In this document: positions 15,007-28,597 of the stretch, in pieces
Position numbering within the stretch: position 1 is the stretch's first letter
Layout of the letters: every line of letters starts with the position of its first letter
From: Lanius collurio
Lineage: Eukaryota > Chordata > Aves > Passeriformes > Laniidae
Assembly: GCA_020086605.1 (NCBI GenBank)
Contig: JACBWW010000015.1
Span: 26,266,335 to 26,330,334, forward strand
Direction: 5' to 3'
DNA length: 64,000 bases
Made by a program: the position numbers and the translations under genes
The notes under the pieces: generated by a model
Told to the model about the DNA's origin: nothing
Databases searched by the model: none
Seen by the model: the letters and a program-made list of their open reading frames with translations, nothing else

Positions 15007-15606
15007 ATAGAATCATGGAATGACTTGGGTTGAAATAGATCTTAAAGATCATCCAGTTCCAACCCCCAGCCATGGGCAGGGACACCCCCCACTAGATCAG
15101 ATTGCTCAAAGCCTCATTCAACCCAGTCTTGAACACTCCAGGGATGGGGCAGCCACAGCTTCTCTGGGCAGCCTGTGCCAGTGTCTCAGTAAACTCACAA
15201 TAAAGATTTTTCTTCTAACGTCTAATCTAAACCTACCCACTTTCAGCTTGAATCCATTCCACCCTCCTCCTGTCATTACATGTCCTTGTAAAAAGCCCCT
15301 CTTCATTTTTCTTATAGGCTCCCTGCAGGTACTGGAAGGCTGCAATTAGGTCACCCCAAAGCCTTCTCTTCTCCAGAATGAACAACACAATTCTTTCAAC
15401 CTTCCTTTTCCATCTCTCTGACCATGTCCATTCTCTGGACTCACTCCATCAGGTCCATGACCTTCCTGTGCAGGGACCACAGAGCTGATGCAGCACTGCA
15501 GGTGGGGTCTCACCAGACCAGAGCAGAGAGGCAGAATCCTCTCCCTGGCCCTGCTGCCCATGGTGTTTTGGAGGCAACCCAGGATGTAATTTGATTTCTG
15601 GGCTAT
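15007..15606 (-). mobile_element. CR1 LINE, 3'-end fragment
   Basis: Read on the minus strand this is a typical 5'-truncated avian CR1 copy. The plus strand opens with the complement of the CR1 3' end (CATAGAATCATGGAATGAC near 15006, then the TTGGGTTGAAATAGATCTTA and ATCCAGTTCCAACCCCC blocks). It continues through the complement of the conserved region before the 3' UTR, for example the GTGGGGTCTCACCAGACCAG-type block near 15505. At about 600 bp it is the longest CR1 piece in the window. The coding part is broken by stops, so it is an immobile relic. Short open frames on both strands inside it (15020-15349 plus, 15346-15691 minus) are by-products. Confidence 0.9.
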
Positions 15607-18600
15607 ATGGATATCTTTGTTGCCAACTTTTCTGTAGTTCTGGAACTATTTTCTTATCTAAATAGGTTTGTGATGAGATATACACAATCATTCTCTTTCA
15701 CTGAGTGTTTATCAATGCTTGACATTTCACCCCCTGAGGGAAAAGGAAGAAAATGCATTCAAAATTGTAAAGGCCTTTGGGAACTGGGATTATTTAAAAC
15801 ATAATCTCCAGGCAGCACAAGTTTTTCTGAGTGCAGAAATCCATAATTGTGGGCTCAGAAGTACTAGACTGAAATGTCCATTATCAACTCTCTGAATCCC
15901 ATTAATATTTCTTATTTCTTGCATATTGACCCTGTTTGGAATGCAATTTATTCATGTTTACTGAATGGTTTTGAAAAGCTAAACAGATAATTACATCTTT
16001 ACGGCTTAACAATGAATTCTGCACAGAAAATAAAACTTTAAATTTCACTTGACACTTGTTTTACACTGTTTATCCCAGACCTACTACCCATGACCTTCCT
16101 GCCACATTTCTTTGTGTTTGCTTTAAGAAAAAAGATATTCAAAAGCTCATGAAGATGAAAGGGCTTGTGCTTGATGAATTGATTATAAAGAATTTCCAGT
16201 ATGTCCCATAAAGCTCTTGCATTCAACCTGTGTCAGGGCTATGGGAAGGATTGAATAGAGGGAAGAAAAGAAAACAAATGAAATAAACAGAAAATCTCAA
16301 GTCTACTTCAGCTAAAACATTTATCCTGCAGACTACTTAAAGGCCAATGTTTTCAAGTCATTCATTTTGGAAGTAGGGGTTTAGAGGTTTACAAAGAAAA
16401 CTGTATTCATTATGTTCCAGTTCAGAAAAAAAAGGTTATCAATGTTTTGAAAATACTTATTCATCTCTCTGTGAATGATCAGACTGCTTGATTTTGTAGT
16501 TCTTATCCTTGCCTAGTAGGAGAATCAACATACAAAGACTAGAAGGTGAATTGAATCAAATGGAACTGATTTTCCTCTGAAAATGGATGTTTATTGAACT
16601 ATTTTGGTCTGTCTCACATCTTCAGACAAACAGGAATTCTTGGCTACAATTAGCAAACTTACCCTATGAAGGAGGCATTCAAAACATTAAAGAATTGCTT
16701 TTTTGAGGGGAACTTTGGAAGCAGCAACAAAAATTATGTTTGTATTTCCTGTAAAAGATTAAGTGAATGACTTGAGAATCTGAAGCAAATGCAATAAATA
16801 CTCATTTGTTACTGGGATTAAAAAATAATCTTTTCAAAAATACTATATTGTATTTAAAGTACTAAGAAGCAGGAGGGTATTCCCTGACTAGAGACTGTTC
16901 TTCAAATCATATTTTGCTAAGCCAGGAGATACCAAAAATTAAAAGTTGAAAGGTTTAGGACTCGTAGAGCAGCCAGTAGACTGGTATGGAAAAGGCATGT
17001 AGCCCCTGTCACTACACCTAAAAGAGGGAGTAATGTCATCCTACAAAACTCATAGCATTTAGGAAGAGCTCCATAGCTAAAGTTGAAATGGGGGAAATTA
17101 GGTGTAACCTGCTACTTTGGTTTGTGTTTCTTGATGCTTGCAGAATCTGAGACCACTCACAAATATCCTCTTTTCTTCTACATGAGATCGATGAAGTATT
17201 ATATTCTTTCATGTACATTTTATGGTGTGTAATTTTCAGGGGCAGGGCGTGTGGTAACTTGGACTGAAGTTAGTTAATGTGCAACTGAAAAATATAGGTT
17301 ATCTGAGATTCCTTTAGTCAAAAAGGCATACAGCAATGCTAACCACACTGTAAAGCCTCTCAAACAATTTTCAAATCCTTCCTCTGGATCTTCATCCTAC
17401 TGTGATTCTTTAACACGCTGGAGGCATTGTCTGTATATACTACAAAAATGTCATCTTTGTTGCCTCCCTAAAATTTTGTTTATTGTGACATCCATGAAAA
17501 AATCTAAAATTACCAGAAACAGTGTGAATATAACCAAAATTTGAAACAACCAAGCAGTTAGAATGCTGAGTGAACCTCTTACACTATTATTGTCTCACTG
17601 CTCCCTTGCACTCACACAGTAATCTGTGATGGCCTTCTACTCTAAACCAACTGGTGGAGGTAACGTTTTCTGATGTGTTGTCCAGCTGGTGTCCACCAGG
17701 CACCCTATTCATGACCAAGCATCCACAATGTTTCAGTACTATGAATAAATGTAATAGAAATATTTCTGCATGTATTTTTTAGATATCCCCCAAAATATAT
17801 ATTTGTAAGGGACAGTCAAAAAACAGCGAGGAAAACTGTCTCTTCAGTACTTTTATCCCATGGCAGACAGCAGGCACTGGGTTGAGATGATGAGAAAAAC
17901 CAATCATTTTCCTTTAGATCATCCATTTGATGATCAAACTGAAATCTGCTGGACTATGCAGATCTTTGCTCAGCTTTGTAACTGGACAACCAAGTAGCAT
18001 GTGATACTGTCACATAGTGGAGAGGGCTTTAACTTGTGCATTCTCTTGTCTCTTCACTTCATGCATTTCTCCTTTCTGTCCAAAATGTTGCTAGTGCTTC
18101 AGTCCAGCCCTGATTTGGCAGGGACTGAGGGATGACTACATACTTTGAATGAAAATGAGGAGTTCTGTTGGTGAAACTATTGATCATGTAGCATGAGTAG
18201 ATTTAGAAGATCTTTCTAGACCCAGGCCCAGAAAGCACAACTGGACCCCGTTCCAGCAGGTTTTTCTCTGGATATCATTCTGGAAGCTGAATAGTGGCCG
18301 AACTGGACACAACCTAGACAGTGTTCTTGAAATCTGAATTGTCAAAACATGAATTTCCCTACACACCCCATATAGTTAAACCACACAAGCTCCATGCCTA
18401 TTTGTCCTAGATTTCGACCATTCCTAATCCATCTGGGCTACCAGATACCTGTAAATCCACCAGACTAGTGCACTGCATGGATTGGAGGAGGATTAATATT
18501 AAAGCCTTGTAGTGCTCCAAAACTCACACATTGCATGCCTCTCTGATACACAAATAAATCATAAGTCTGACACTTTGTTTATTCTCTCAGGGCAAAATTG

Positions 18601-21600
18601 ACAAGCAGATCAAACAAGGGGCTGTATGAACTTGTTCTGCTAATGCAGACACAAGGCACTCAGCTAACATTTGTGTAATGCCTTTCTTGTTCAAAAGTAT
18701 TTGTGAGAGAAGAGAAAACCAAGTTTACATAGTCTGCAAAAGATCAGAGTTTAAGTTAGATACAAGGTCAGATTAAAATCAAATGGTAAAATTCATACCG
18801 ACAAAAACAGAGAAGGTAGTTCAAGGAAAGAAATGTTGATTTCCCCCCACCACACACACCTTTTTAAGACACAATTTTGCTGAAACTGAGAATGCTGTGA
18901 CTTTGTGAACAAGTAATGAACTCAGTGTGGGGTTCTTTTAAAATTACTTTCTCAAAAGTTTTTAACTTCTTTCTAAATTCTCAAATTCTTTTACAGTCAC
19001 GTTTCAATTTGTTTATACTAAGAAATACATTTTATTAAGTGTAGCATATTATCAAATATATTGGGTCTGACTGGGATGGGGTCAACTTTCCTCACAGTGC
19101 TTTCAGAGTGCCATGCTTTGTATTTGCAGCTAGAAAAGTGTTGGTAACACACCAGTGTTTTGGCTACTGCTGAGCTGTTCTCCCACATCTTCATCATTGT
19201 TTCTCTGAAGCCACCCAGCCCCAAAACCTGGGGCTGGGCAAAAGTTTGGAAAAGGGCATAGCCAAGACAACTGACCTAAACTGAACAAAGGTATCTTCAA
19301 TGCCATTTAACTATTTTGAGATATTTTGAGAAAGAGGACATCAAGAATATCACTCAAGGAAGATGAGAGAGGGGATTTTAAAAGAACAGACAGAGAGAGC
19401 AGGAAAGTAGATCAGCAGATGAAAAGTTGTTTGCAAAGAGGCACAGACTGAGGTGCTGGGCATGATTTGAATGCAGCCGTGGTCTGTGGTTTTGTATGTG
19501 CTCCTTGTCCAGCACAACAAGACCAGTGCTGCTGCCAGAACTAATTTTTTTGCTTCTGCTGCTGTTTGAGCATACTAACCTTCTGTGTACATAAAATAAT
19601 CAGAATCCCTGGGACAAAACCTGTGAAAAAGGAGCCTATCGACTAAAAGAGAAATTAACTTCTTAGTTTCTTACTTTTGAAAATTCCACTTGAGTCTTCA
19701 GCAACCAAGTTTGGTCTTTGTCAACCGCACTCTTCACACAATTCCTCTGTACTCCAGAAACAGTATTCATCTCTGGCTTAGAGGTTGATTTTTAGAATTT
19801 TTTAGTATTGTCTGAAAACATGTCATATTCTGTGAAAGCAGCAGCTTTTAAAGCTGCTTCTCCATCCAAGAGGATCTTTTCTGCAGGAAAAACAATCTTT
19901 CTTTTCGCCATGAATTGCATTGATGCTATGCCCTGTTTTCTCCCAGCTGCTTGGGATATAAATACTTGTTGCTAACTCCATTTTAATGAAACAAAAGTAG
20001 GAACTCTCTTTCATGCCAGGATTTAAAAAGCTCATTTATCATGGTTAATGCCACCAGGTGGAAAGCAGTGCTTGTGCTCCATAACTTTTGACACAATTTG
20101 AGCAACCTGTCTTTGAAAGGCATCATTTTTAGTAGACAGTGTCAAACACGTGGATGGACAAGGCCAACCCAGCTCTAATGGACCAGGGAGTTGTTAGGAA
20201 AACAGCACTTTTGCAAAATACTTCAATTGATAAACACTGAAACAGTTTCTCAGTTCTTGGCTTTCAGCAGGTTTCTCTGTCTCTCTGGATTGCAGCTCCA
20301 CTTTAAGGCTGTTTGAACCCAATAGCTGGGCTTTTTTGTGTTTGGGGAGTTTGTCTGCATTTTTTTGCCCTTCTGTGAAATTCCAGCACACTGGTTTCAA
20401 GGAAAGGCATCTTTTGCCTTCAGTGCAGAGCTATTGAAAAGCAAAGTAACGGCTATTTTGTGCCTTTGAAATAGTTTTTATTTGGCTTACCTGTGACTTT
20501 TATGAGTCAGGATATGGGACTTGCCATATCCTAGCTGTTCATGAGGCTTGCATTTCTTCTGCTGTGAGATTGGTTGAAACAAAATAAACTTAAACCAAAC
20601 TCAGCCTGACTCTAGAGGATTTTACAAATCAGAATTAGGAGCTGCAGTGTCATGTAATGTCTGATGGTTGCCTGTATCATTTCTCATTATGGAAGTACTT
20701 AACTGGGAAGATGCTGAAATGCTGGCAGGGCTGGACAGAGACAGGTATTAAAATATTTCTGCTTTACCAAAGGAAGTTAACATACCATCATTGGCATACA
20801 TGTTTAAATGTTTTCACTCAGATTGAAGCTAAAAGATCCATTTTCTTTGTAATTTTCAGTGGAGGAATTGAAATTTATTTCTCATTTGACTTTTTCTTTT
20901 TTACTTAGATATAGATATTTTCTAGTGTGGTTCCTGTTTCACCTAATCTGTCTCTGGAGAATGCCTGGTCCATCTGTTTGGCTTTATGACTCAAAGTGTA
21001 ATTTTTCTGAGGCCAAGAAATATAATTTGTACAGTGTCTTGCACAATAGAGACTTTTCTCTATGCCTGGAATGGACAATCGTGAGAGCAAAATAAATGTA
21101 CAAAAGTTCAAGTTATTCCTAGGAAATGTGTGCTGTGAAGAAACCTATGAGGAAGATATTCCACTGTGAGTCTGCTCTGTTCAGTCTTTCTTCTATTCCC
21201 TGCAGGTTTTAACACGTCCCTTTAAGCTCCTTCATCCACCTTCAAGTCAATGAATGAACATCTGCAACCTCACCTGTCACTCAGGGAAAGCCTTTTATGG
21301 GACAGGTGAGAAAAATAATTTCTTCTTCTGAGCACTGCTTCTCTTCACATTGCAATGGTATAGGAATGACTGCTGTAGGTGTTGCCCTACTTGTCATAAC
21401 TGCTGCTCCTTTACCCACTTTATTGAGCAAGACAAAAACTGAATTGCAAACATTGAGACACAAAAGAAGGAGCAGTAGCTGAGTGAAAGCTTCTTCAGGT
21501 CTGGCTTGAGTGCAGAAGGGGCTCTGATCGTGGGATTGGTCTTTGTGTGTCAGATATATGGAGAACTAGCTCAAGGCTTTGCACAAACAGTCTTTCACAC

Positions 21601-23330
21601 ATTTTTATCTCCAAAATATTAGCCTGTGTACAGTACACTGAAATGTCTTTATCTGTCAATATAATCTCATGCAGTTCACAGATGTTTGATCAAAGCAGTG
21701 TCTCAAAGCAGCTGAGCAATGTGATCCAACACCAGAATAGAGAGGAGCCATCTATATTATTGAACTCTGTCTTTGGTAGTGACAGAGGAGGAAGGGCAAC
21801 CCAGTAGTACCCCTCTATCCCAATTCAGCTGTGCTTCCCTCCATTCATCAATTCCCAGCCAGGAAAACATTTTGGTTTGTTTAGCTTTTTCTCAGCCCTA
21901 GTCACTCTATTAATTCTGCCCTTCAGCTAGGATATAAGGGAAAATTTACTCATTGAATTTTATTTTATCCTTTTATATTTCATATTTCAGTTTCTTCTCC
22001 TGGGAAGGTGTTAATGTCTGATGCTAGAGGGAGCTCCAAACTGGTATGAAATATCATCTGGGTTAGTGGATAAAATTCTGAATAGATTGACAGAGTACTG
22101 AATGTTACATAGAGAAATAGTTCCTTTCTGATGTGATTTTTTTTTTCCTTTTTGGGGTTTTTGGGTTCTTTCTGCATCTGATACAAAGAGAAAAAAAAGT
22201 TGTCTAACCTTGATGAAATGTATTTTTTTCCCACTTACTAATTTTCCCTGATACTGATGTGACCTACAACAAGCTTTTGTTAATTTCAGGTGAAATAATT
22301 GGATTTAAGGTTCTGGACAATTTCACAGTGACTAATTTCCAGCTCAAAAAAATGAAGAAGCTTATGACAATACCTGTTCTCCCAAAATGGAACCACCTGA
22401 GCTTTTCTAATAGCTGGTGACGTCCATTAGCACTTCTTTCAGAAACTGAAAACATTTTCCATCTGTTCATACACACTCATTACAAAGTAGTTAAGAGCCT
22501 ATGGGATCACAAAGACACATTTTTGCAAATTAAAAAATATCAAAATGAGTTATTGAAGGAGCAGGAATGACTTTGTAATAATCATATAAGTCTCAAACTT
22601 TCCCTTTCCTCAGACACTGCAGACACCCCATTAGCTGAAACCTGTTTAGTTTGTAACCTTCCAGAGTGTGACATTTTGAAACTCTATGCTATACATTCTG
22701 TGAGGAGTCCAGCCAGTCCTACCTATTTACACTACTCTAACAAAGAGCAGAAATCAGTAATATTTTGGCAGACATACCTGAAGTCAATTAGCTAAGACAA
22801 CTCAATTAAAAATGGAGCATTTATATAAACAATGAGATCAGACAGTATTATATTAATGTGCAATAAACTTCATTAATAATGTGCATGTTTTCCTGCCCTA
22901 AATGATCTCTAAGTACTAAGTTTAGATTTATCCTTCCTGAAGGAAAATTTATTGGGAATGGACATTTCTAATAACTTCCTTCAGTCTGCAAGATGATGCT
23001 AGATCAGTGAAAGGCTTCTACATTCAGGGCTTCTGGAATGACAGGGAAGACTTGGTTGAAGACACACATGTCAAATCAAATAAACACAATATCCATTCAA
23101 CTTCAATATGTTTAGAGGTCTTCCTCAAAAATCAGTCTTCTTGGGAGTGATTCCAATACCACATTACTCCATGCATGTTTCTTTACATACCAACCTCCTG
23201 GTAAGATTTCCAGCTTGTACTTGTGTCTAATTGATTACTGAGTACAAATTGAGGGTTACTGTATTTTACATTGCTGTGTCCTGAGCCTGATTCAGAGCTC
23301 CAAAACCACCTGATTCTTTTCAGTAAGTGA
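15607..23330. other. Intergenic, no gene recognised
   Basis: Nearly 8 kb of AT-rich unique sequence. The longest open frames are below 90 codons and resemble no protein family I know. No element with clear boundaries is visible. A C-rich/CA-rich patch lies at 18842-18860. Confidence 0.6.
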
Positions 23331-23520
23331 CTGACACATGTCTTGGACTTGTGGATATTGACGAATTAGAGGCCTGGGTAATCATGAACTCTATGAAGTT
23401 TAACAAGGGCAAGTGACTGATCCTGCACCTGGGACAGGGCATATGTGAATGTATGTACAGAGTGGAGAGCAAATGGCTGCACAGCTTGCTCAACAAGGAA
23501 ATATTATCTGGGAAGATGTA
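23331..23520 (+). mobile_element. CR1 LINE fragment, degraded
   Basis: The block around 23395-23480 matches the part of CR1 that encodes the C-terminal part of ORF2. Diagnostic strings are AAGTTTAACAAGGGCAAGTG followed by a CTGCACCTGGGACAGGGCA-type segment and GTATGTACAGA. Sequence downstream to about 23900 may be a more decayed continuation but is not recognisable enough to claim. A 118-codon minus-strand frame covering this region is a by-product. Confidence 0.75.
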
Positions 23521-23946
23521 AAAGTAACTTTGAAAGAAATATAGCAACAAGGAAGAAACCTTTAATCTGGGAGTCTTGGATAAGCCGTTAGTGGTGCATA
23601 TGCTATGTCCATATTTCAATCCAAAGTTGGTGTCACCAAACTCCAGGCTGTAGCAAAAAGGTCTGTATGAGGTCACTAAATAAGATAAAAGTTTATGGAT
23701 GTCATAGAAGTATACATGAGCATGAACAAAGAAGGAAGCATGGAACAGAGTGGTGAATCATTGCACAAAGAGATTAAAAAGTGTTCAGATGTTCTTAGGA
23801 TTCAAAAAGGAAGAGGCCATCTAAGATATTTCTCTGCATCCTTCCAATAGATTCTGTTAAGCTGTGTAATGATGACACACCTTCCAGCTCCAGGATTTTC
23901 TGTATTACCACACCAGGTGCTCTTTAGAAAATGATTGGGTTGTTAT

Positions 23947-24034
23947 ATTATGTGAGCACTGAGATTAAAATCTTAACCTGAGCCAACATTATTATGTGAG
24001 CACTGAGATTAAAATCTTTACCTGAGCCAACATT
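23947..24034. repeat. 44 bp tandem duplication, two copies
   Basis: Unit 1 (23947-23990) and unit 2 (23991-24034) are head-to-tail copies of one 44 bp sequence starting ATTATGTGAGCACTGAG. They differ at a single base (TCTTAACC against TCTTTACC). The near identity implies a recent local duplication, or an assembly or polymorphic tandem-repeat site. Confidence 0.95.
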
Positions 24035-25784
24035 GTCTCCTTCGATTTTGAGTATCAGACTTTCTCAGTCTCTGCAACAAATGAGGAGTTAGTTGCCAGG
24101 AAGCTCATTTTTTTAACATCACTTACAGCATTTCTTCTAAGTCACCCACAGAAAAAAAAAAGGAATCATGTTATATGTAAAACTCTTGGAAGGTGCCTGT
24201 GACAAAAGACTAAATCCTTGTTAAATGTTGATACATTGCCAGCAGCACAAGGTAACAATGGAGGTAGATGGAATTAAGGGCACATTGTGTGCAAAGTAAT
24301 AGCAACAGCAGTTGTTAGAAGATATTATCTTGCAGCTGGTTCGCTTCATGCAGACAGAATGAAGACTGAATAATGGGAGAAATGAGAGTCCTCCTGTCAG
24401 CTGTGATGTATGAGGAAACCTTCTACATCTTAACAATGAAATCCTCTTCAAGCATCAAGTAAGATAAGTCAAAGAGAGGTGATGTAATCCATTGTAGAAA
24501 TGATGATGTAATAGATTACAATGGGGGGTTATGGCCAACATTCCCCCAAAATTATTCCCTCTGCTCTGTATTTAATCACTGAATGGTCTTAGCCAAGGTT
24601 TTTAAATGCAATCACATAAAGTGAGCCTTTAATGGTAGAGGTTTTAAAAATGGCCAAGTCATCTAAATGTCTCTGTTTCATTAAAAAAAATTTAATTGTA
24701 TTTTCATTGTTTTTTGAAGAAAGTCTTGTGTACTTAATAGGGTAGACAGATTTGAAAATTTCTTTCATAGATTTGTGATTTGTGATCAGACTTCCAAATA
24801 TGGATTATATTGGTGAAAAAATGAAGTGTGAGACCAGCATGCATAATCAAGGCATGATGTTTTTAAAAGGCCCGTTGGATACTGGTGGTTTTGATGACAT
24901 CACTGCTATAGCCAGCAGAATGGACAGGCCATGTGCTGTGGATCCTGGGAACAGGCAGAGTGAGGAGATGTTTTAGGTATTTCTACCAGAACCTGTCTGA
25001 GCCTCAACTTTCACAGCTTTTTGCCACTGCTGACATTTCTTCATCAAAATCTTCCATATTTCATACCAAAACCTGAGCAGCCTTATTTTTGAATGTCAAC
25101 TAATTGCCAGTTTCCTGGATCAATAACTGAGAGTAGCCTAAGAAACCTGCAGGTGCAGGTCTTCATTTATTATGACTCAATGTATTTACACTGACTTTAT
25201 TTGATCTGTAATAATTTTTATCATCTGATGATAGATCTTTCTGCTTAAGCAGAACCACATTTCTATCCTGCCTGTGAAATCCAGAGTCTGCATTACCTTC
25301 AGTTTATGTAGTGACATGAGACCTTCAGGGAAACTGCATTTCTTTTCACATGATTCTGGATTTAAAGGGAAAAAAGATAAATCAGCTACTTTGGAGCAAA
25401 TAGTGCTGTAAAGTTAATGTGACCACCCTGCCAAATTTACTTCAGGATGATACATTTGTTCATTAGTTATGATATTTTAGGTGAATGTCATATTTTTCTT
25501 TATCTGCATGCTTAACTACACTTTAACCTTTTCAGCTAGTTTTCTATTGAATCATTTTCTAGCATAAAAGTATTGGAGCCGTGCCTCCCTTTTCCTTAGA
25601 AATACCTCTGCAGTTTCCCTGACCTTGCTACTAGCTGGGAGAACAGGTTAAAACTCCTGAACTGTGAGTTACATTAGTGAAATCTATGGTTATCAGTGAT
25701 AAAGCAAACTGCTGGCATGTCACATGAGGAACAGACCTCTTTCTACATTAAATAACCTTTTCTTATGGATGATGAAAAAAGCCC
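24035..25784. other. Intergenic, no gene recognised
   Basis: AT-rich unique sequence. No open frame exceeds 80 codons and no named repeat is visible. Confidence 0.6.
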
Positions 25785-25935
25785 TGATAGAATCACAGCA
25801 AAATTTGTGTGGGAAGGGTCCTCTGGAGGCCTGTTGTTAGATCAGACTTCTGAGAGGCTTGTCCAGGCAGGTGCTGAAGATATCAAAGGCTCTGGATATC
25901 ACTGCCAAATTGTATCCATTGCAGGATTGTCATTC
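25785..25935 (-). mobile_element. CR1 LINE 3' fragment, old
   Basis: The plus strand shows a decayed complement of the CR1 3' region: GATAGAATCACAGCAAAA, then GGGAAGGGTCCTCTGGAGG, then a CTTGTCCAGGCAGGTGCTGA-like block. Many mismatches to other CR1 copies in the window indicate an old insertion. Confidence 0.7.
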
Positions 25936-26285
25936 TACAGCTGAATCACATAACAAGCAAATGCACAGCAGGACTACCATTAATTGAAAGTGAAAGCAGC
26001 ATCCAAATGAACCCTGCTCTACTTCAAATGAAGCCAAAGATTTGCAATCCTACTCACAGTGGAGCAAAGCTTTCATCAACTGTTTTGTACCCAGTATTCA
26101 AGTCATTCCATTGTTGGCTTAAAAGGAAAACCACGGGGATAACAGGTGGGCAGAGAGGGAGGACTCACAGTCCATAACCCAAGTGAGAACCTCGCTGCGT
26201 TAATATGCTGGTCCTGCTGGACCATAAAAAAATCCTTTGTTTGATAGGCATGAGACTGATTTCAGATCTGGAAAACTGCTTTACA

Positions 26286-26372
26286 GGGAATTTTAGAATT
26301 GTTTGGGTTGGAAGGGACCATTACATGGCACCTAGCACAACCCCCAAGCTGAAGGACATAAGGAATCCGTCT
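26286..26372 (-). mobile_element. CR1 LINE 3' tail fragment
   Basis: The complement of the last part of CR1 is visible: AGAATTGTTTGGGTTGGAAG, GGACCATTACATGGCACCTA, then CACAACCCCC. It is short and 5'-truncated. Confidence 0.7.
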
Positions 26373-27800
26373 TAATTAAGGTACAACAAAGCCAATGTTT
26401 TTTAAAGGTGCTAGAGTGGTTAGGTAGGACCTAGTAGTTTATGTATTACAGTCCTTGGTGGAGTCAAGAGCCACATTTTCCCAAAATCTTAGTACCAGCA
26501 ATATCCCCTGCAGAGAGGGAATCAGCAGTCATGAATCAGTTTTATCCATGCTGGATAAAACACAGAGATCTTTGGCTCAAGCGTGGAGACAGAACACTGT
26601 CTGAGCAATATAATTAGAAAAAAAAAGGAAGCCAGAAGGTTGTCTGAGCTTATGTAGATATGTATTCATGGCTTTGCTAGGAAGAAACTCTTAAAGATAT
26701 GTTCTTTTTCTTTCTAAATGTCAACTTTTACTGAGCAATCCATTCTGCTGTTCAATGACTCATTAAAAATAGAGGGACTTCGAAATGTTAAGCAAGGCCA
26801 ACAACCCAGAAAACTCGTCATGTCTGTTTGTTTGTTTGCTTGTTTGTTTACCTTTTGGTGTGACCTGCTTAACTCTTGCCTAAGAGAGCAAACAAACTGC
26901 AGATACAGAGCTGATGACATTGGGCCTAATAAGCCCCTCAAAATAAAGGCATAAACTGTTTCTTTGAGCTGCCAAGGAAGCAGCAGCTTCAAGGTCTTAG
27001 TTCAGAACAGATCCTAAAATCAGTCTAAGTCCACTGTGTGCTGAAGCTATGAAACTTCAGTGTTTTGACTAATTTTTTATTTCTTTTCCTGTTAAAGACA
27101 CCAGAATTAATTTCTCATATACTACTTTTTGTCTGTCATTACAAAGAAAGGTATTGGTAGAACAGATGCTGCCATTGCATCTTTTTCTTTGTGTATCAGG
27201 TTACTTCTAAGAAAGACTACAATTCATATTTTAAAATAAAAGCAAAAAGAAAAGCCCTCATGTTATCTTGTAAATTTGAGGGTCATTTCTAAACTCATGA
27301 TTCAATATGCAAAGTTCTTTTACCAAAACTACAAATACATCCTGTAAGAGTGCCTCCCAACTCCTTTGTTCCATAATACAACCAATAACATACCTTTTTT
27401 TAACCTGTTTGAGTTTGAACTGTAGGTTTGATCTAATTATATCAGAAATTGTTACCAATATCAGTTTGTTTGTTACTTTCTCTGTACAACGAAACAACTT
27501 GCCAAAGGTAGGGTTACATCTATAGATGTACTAAAAAAAAGGCACTTGTTCATTTCTTGATCTATGGATTTGGAGCACTGGAATAAAAAAATGTCTTTCA
27601 ATGTAGTCTTTAATTCAGTTGTTAACAATGAAAGCAAAGAGTAAAACTACTGTAATCAATTGGCCAGTGGCAGAAAGAAATTCATTCATAACATGTTACA
27701 TGCAAAAATTCTTCACATAAGGTCTTTATATATGCATTTCTACATTAAATTGTTCTGCCTTAGGTAAAAATCTATGAGAGTGGTTGCTGATGACAAGAGA
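26372..27800. other. Intergenic, no gene recognised
   Basis: AT-rich unique sequence with a TTTG microsatellite at 26822-26851. Overlapping plus and minus frames of 78 and 92 codons at 26714-26992 have no recognisable content. Confidence 0.6.
26822..26851. repeat. (TTTG)n microsatellite, imperfect
   Basis: About seven tandem TTTG-type units with two single-base interruptions (CTG and CTTG). Ordinary simple repeat. Confidence 0.85.
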
Positions 27801-28430
27801 AGGAACTAGGATGGAGAAGTTCAGTTTGGATTTTGCCTTCTCTGTTGCAACCCTCTTTTTCTGAGGCAGCACTGAGTCCCTTGGTTTCCTTCCCTTCTCC
27901 TACCTAGCCATTCTGACTGCCATTTTTCCTTCCTCCATCTACTTCCATAAGGATTTGTCCCACCAGCTTCTTGTTCCAGAGTCCTTCGGAGCACAGGAGG
28001 GCTGGGCTTGCAATTCCAACACCAAGATTCCACTCCATGCCCACTGAGGCCTGATGTCATGAGGGATTGGAGGCTCAAAGAACTTTTGGGATTCATCTCT
28101 GTGCTTTTACTACTCTTACATTCTTCCTTGGAATTGCTTTTGGCCACTGGTGGGAAGGAGTATGGGAGGGACATGTCAGTGCTTCTAAAGGACTCATGCC
28201 AGTCTTCCCTCTTGCCCAGAGGGAGGAGCAGCACCCCAGCAATTGTCCTGCTTTCTCACAAGGACTTTGGTGCATAAATCAAGTTTTTTTCAGGAGTACA
28301 TCCGCCTTTTGTCTTCTAAAACAGAGAAATCACTGTTCTGTGTCTGTATTCTGGGGCTTGTTTTCTAACCTCCAAAATTACTGTGCAGCAGAATGGCCAG
28401 GAGTCCTAGATTGAACCTCACTGACCTCCT
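27800..28430. other. GC-richer segment with overlapping open frames
   Basis: Base composition rises clearly above the surrounding AT-rich background. Open frames overlap on both strands: minus 27821-28234 (137 codons), plus 28008-28277 (89) and plus 28067-28414 (115). The minus-strand translation is rich in Ser, Lys, Glu and Arg with no domain or membrane segment I recognise. Open frames on both strands together are expected where stop-codon content drops, so this is not evidence for a gene. It could be an unrecognised old retroelement, part of a non-coding RNA, or just a compositional fluctuation. Confidence 0.4.
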
Positions 28431-28597
28431 GACATCCAGACAAAGGTAGGATCTTAATTAAAATGTAGGCAGAACCTGTTCTCTGTGGGCAATTCTTATC
28501 TTTAAAAATCTAACGTCAAGTTAAATAAAAATGTTTTGTGTACTGATTTTCATTAACAGTTAGTAAAACTATTTAATTATATAAAAAGATATAACCA

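Noticed and set aside
24486..24530. Inverted words (CCATTGTA / TACAATGG) as a hairpin or MITE end
   Set aside because: The arms are short and imperfect, and no element boundaries or duplication are present.
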